Shown: positions 62,945 through 64,000 of the stretch, piece by piece
Layout of the letters: each line of letters begins with the position of its first letter
How positions within the stretch are numbered: position 1 is the stretch's first letter
Assembly (NCBI GenBank): GCA_900548005.1
Contig: URIZ01000001.1
Coordinates: forward strand, 124,001-188,000
DNA: 64,000 bases
Direction: 5' to 3'
From: an uncultured Eubacteriales bacterium
Lineage (GTDB): Bacteria; Bacillota; Clostridia; Christensenellales; CAG-917
Program-made: the position numbers and the translations under genes
Notes under the pieces: model-generated
Seen by the model: only the letters and a program-made list of their open reading frames with translations
Told to the model about the DNA's origin: nothing
Database searches by the model: none

Positions 62945-63712
62945 ATGAAAATCAAAACCATAACGGACGCAATCGAAGAGTTTGCGCCCAAAACGCTTGC
63001 AGAGCCGTGGGACAATCCCGGGCTTATGATGGGCAGTCTGTCAAACGAATGTACGGGCGTGGTATGCGCGCTCGATCTGACGTTTGAAGTGGTGGATGAG
63101 GCACTTGCCAACGGTTGCAATCTCATCGTCACTCATCACCCGTTCTTTTTCAGCGCAATAAAGAGCATAGACACGGACGAGTCCAAAGGTCTGCTCATCA
63201 AAAAAGTGCTTGAAAACGGACTGACCGTGTACAGCGCGCACACCAATCTTGACGAGTGTGACGGCGGTCTTTGCCAAAGCCTTGCAAAGACGCTTGGCGG
63301 CGAAAATCTTTGCCCAAACGGCGTGGGAGTCGTGTGCGACATAAAGGAGACGACGCTCGGACAATTTGCAAGACACGTGGCAAGCGTGCTTGGCGACGAC
63401 AGCGTCAAATTTGCAGGGGACGCAAACAAGAAGATTGCAAAAATGTTGTGCATTTGCGGCGGCGGAGCGGCAGACAGCGCATACGAGTGTGCAAAGCAAG
63501 TCGCGGACGTTTTCGTGACGGGCGACTTCAAACATCATCTGTACGTTGCCTCGCAAAACGACAATTTTCCCATCGTGGAATTTTCGCACTATCACAGCGA
63601 GATAGCGGTGGAAGAATTGTTTGCAAACATCATCGCTCCGCTGGGAGTGAAAATCATCAAAGCAAAACAAACCTGTCCTTTTACGACAGTAGGAGAATAT
63701 CATGAAACTTGA
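62945..63712 (+). CDS. Nif3-like dinuclear metal centre protein (DUF34/GTP cyclohydrolase I type 2-like)
   Basis: 255 residues. The metal-binding histidines are seen in VTHHPFFF and SAHTNLDEC, and near the C-terminus FSHYHSEIAVEE. The usual first block AEPWDNPGLMMG is present. The family forms hexamers with a dinuclear metal site, and its reaction is not established despite the GTP cyclohydrolase label. It follows trmK by 8 nt and the next gene starts inside its last codons, the yqfN-yqfO order of Bacillus. Confidence 0.9.
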   Translation: MKIKTITDAIEEFAPKTLAEPWDNPGLMMGSLSNECTGVVCALDLTFEVVDEALANGCNLIVTHHPFFFSAIKSIDTDESKGLLIKKVLENGLTVYSAHTNLDECDGGLCQSLAKTLGGENLCPNGVGVVCDIKETTLGQFARHVASVLGDDSVKFAGDANKKIAKMLCICGGGAADSAYECAKQVADVFVTGDFKHHLYVASQNDNFPIVEFSHYHSEIAVEELFANIIAPLGVKIIKAKQTCPFTTVGEYHET

Positions 63713-64000
63713 CAAAATACTTGAATACCAGAAAGCCGATCTCGAACTTATGGCACTCGAAAACGAAGTCGCAAAAAGCGAACAACGCCAAAAACTTGCC
63801 GCAGCAAAGGCAAAACTCGACCAAGCCACCGATATGGTGGTCAAGCTCAAACAGGAAGCAAGCGATTTGCTTGTCAGTTTTGCTCAAATCAAAGACAAAA
63901 TCGACGCTTTGAAAGAAGAACTTGACGAATTTGACGGCATTCTCGACGACGTGCAAGACGAGACCGAGGCGGATTATTATATTAAGAGCGTGTCCGCAAT
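63702..64000 (+). CDS. C4-type zinc-ribbon coiled-coil protein (partial)
   Basis: Begins at the ATG at 63702, 11 nt before the end of the Nif3-like frame, with AGGAG upstream, and runs off the window after 99 codons. The visible part is an almost uninterrupted heptad-rich coiled coil (ALENEVAKSEQRQKLAAAKAK...). The family expected here by position has a C-terminal zinc ribbon (COG1579-like), but that part is not visible, so the identity is inference. Confidence 0.72.
   Translation, partial: MKLDKILEYQKADLELMALENEVAKSEQRQKLAAAKAKLDQATDMVVKLKQEASDLLVSFAQIKDKIDALKEELDEFDGILDDVQDETEADYYIKSVSA

Overview
The window reads as a chromosomal segment of an uncultured Clostridia-type member of the Bacillota. 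The reasons are the dnaG-rpoD-trmK-Nif3-zinc-ribbon gene order, a dnaB/dnaD-like gene next to dnaI, the sporulation-associated order spoVT - spoVB/murJ-like - mazG, strong AGGAG ribosome-binding sites, TTGACA-17-TATAAT promoters, a lysine (L-box) riboswitch and many short Rho-independent terminators. The genus cannot be named from the sequence. Base composition looks balanced except for a visibly AT-rich islet around 52.2-53.4 kb.

Layout. 1-4.1 kb (minus): polyamine ABC transporter potABC (potC cut by the window edge) with its HTH-cupin regulator, a consensus promoter and two 17-bp operator palindromes. 4.3-13.8 kb: serine dehydratase, the GTPase TypA, a zinc-ribbon membrane protein that may be leaderless, a GPH sugar symporter, the replication pair DnaD/DnaB-like + DnaI, and a flavin-reductase-like gene. 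13.9-18.8 kb: spoVT, SpoVB/MurJ-like flippase, MazG, DusB, TrmL. 19.2-23.3 kb: glycolytic pgk, tpiA, gpmI, with unusual ~130-nt palindromic elements at gene ends. 23.8-25.2 kb: a CPA2 antiporter.

25.5-34.8 kb: an apparent operon of a small membrane protein, an ABC-2 ATPase, its permease and two tandem paralogues of 1023 and 1024 residues. Each paralogue has an N-terminal membrane anchor and bacterial Ig-like repeats. This is the best candidate in the window for an undescribed protein system. 35-43 kb: a TSCPD protein, a NUDIX hydrolase, a TGS-domain nucleoside kinase, guanine deaminase, a radical SAM protein, and a uracil permease/phosphoribosyltransferase pair preceded by a small ORF and a terminator. 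The pair is followed by more palindromic elements and a gene-free repeat region.

43.7-51.5 kb: a lipoprotein esterase, a lysine-riboswitch-controlled ABC importer, a frameshifted HMA metal chaperone behind a palindromic operator, and a membrane alpha/beta hydrolase divergent from a PocR-AraC regulator. 51.6-53.4 kb: tmRNA (ssrA) whose 3' end is repeated downstream, next to the AT-rich islet carrying a small XRE regulator and a lipoprotein; this looks like an integration scar. 53.5-64 kb: glycyl-tRNA synthetase, a TspO-like protein, a tiny cysteine-rich protein, coaX, hom, a phosphopantetheinyl transferase with an acyl carrier protein, and the dnaG-rpoD macromolecular synthesis operon with trmK, a Nif3-like gene and a truncated zinc-ribbon gene at the edge.

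No tRNA, rRNA, CRISPR array, intact insertion sequence or integrase was seen.
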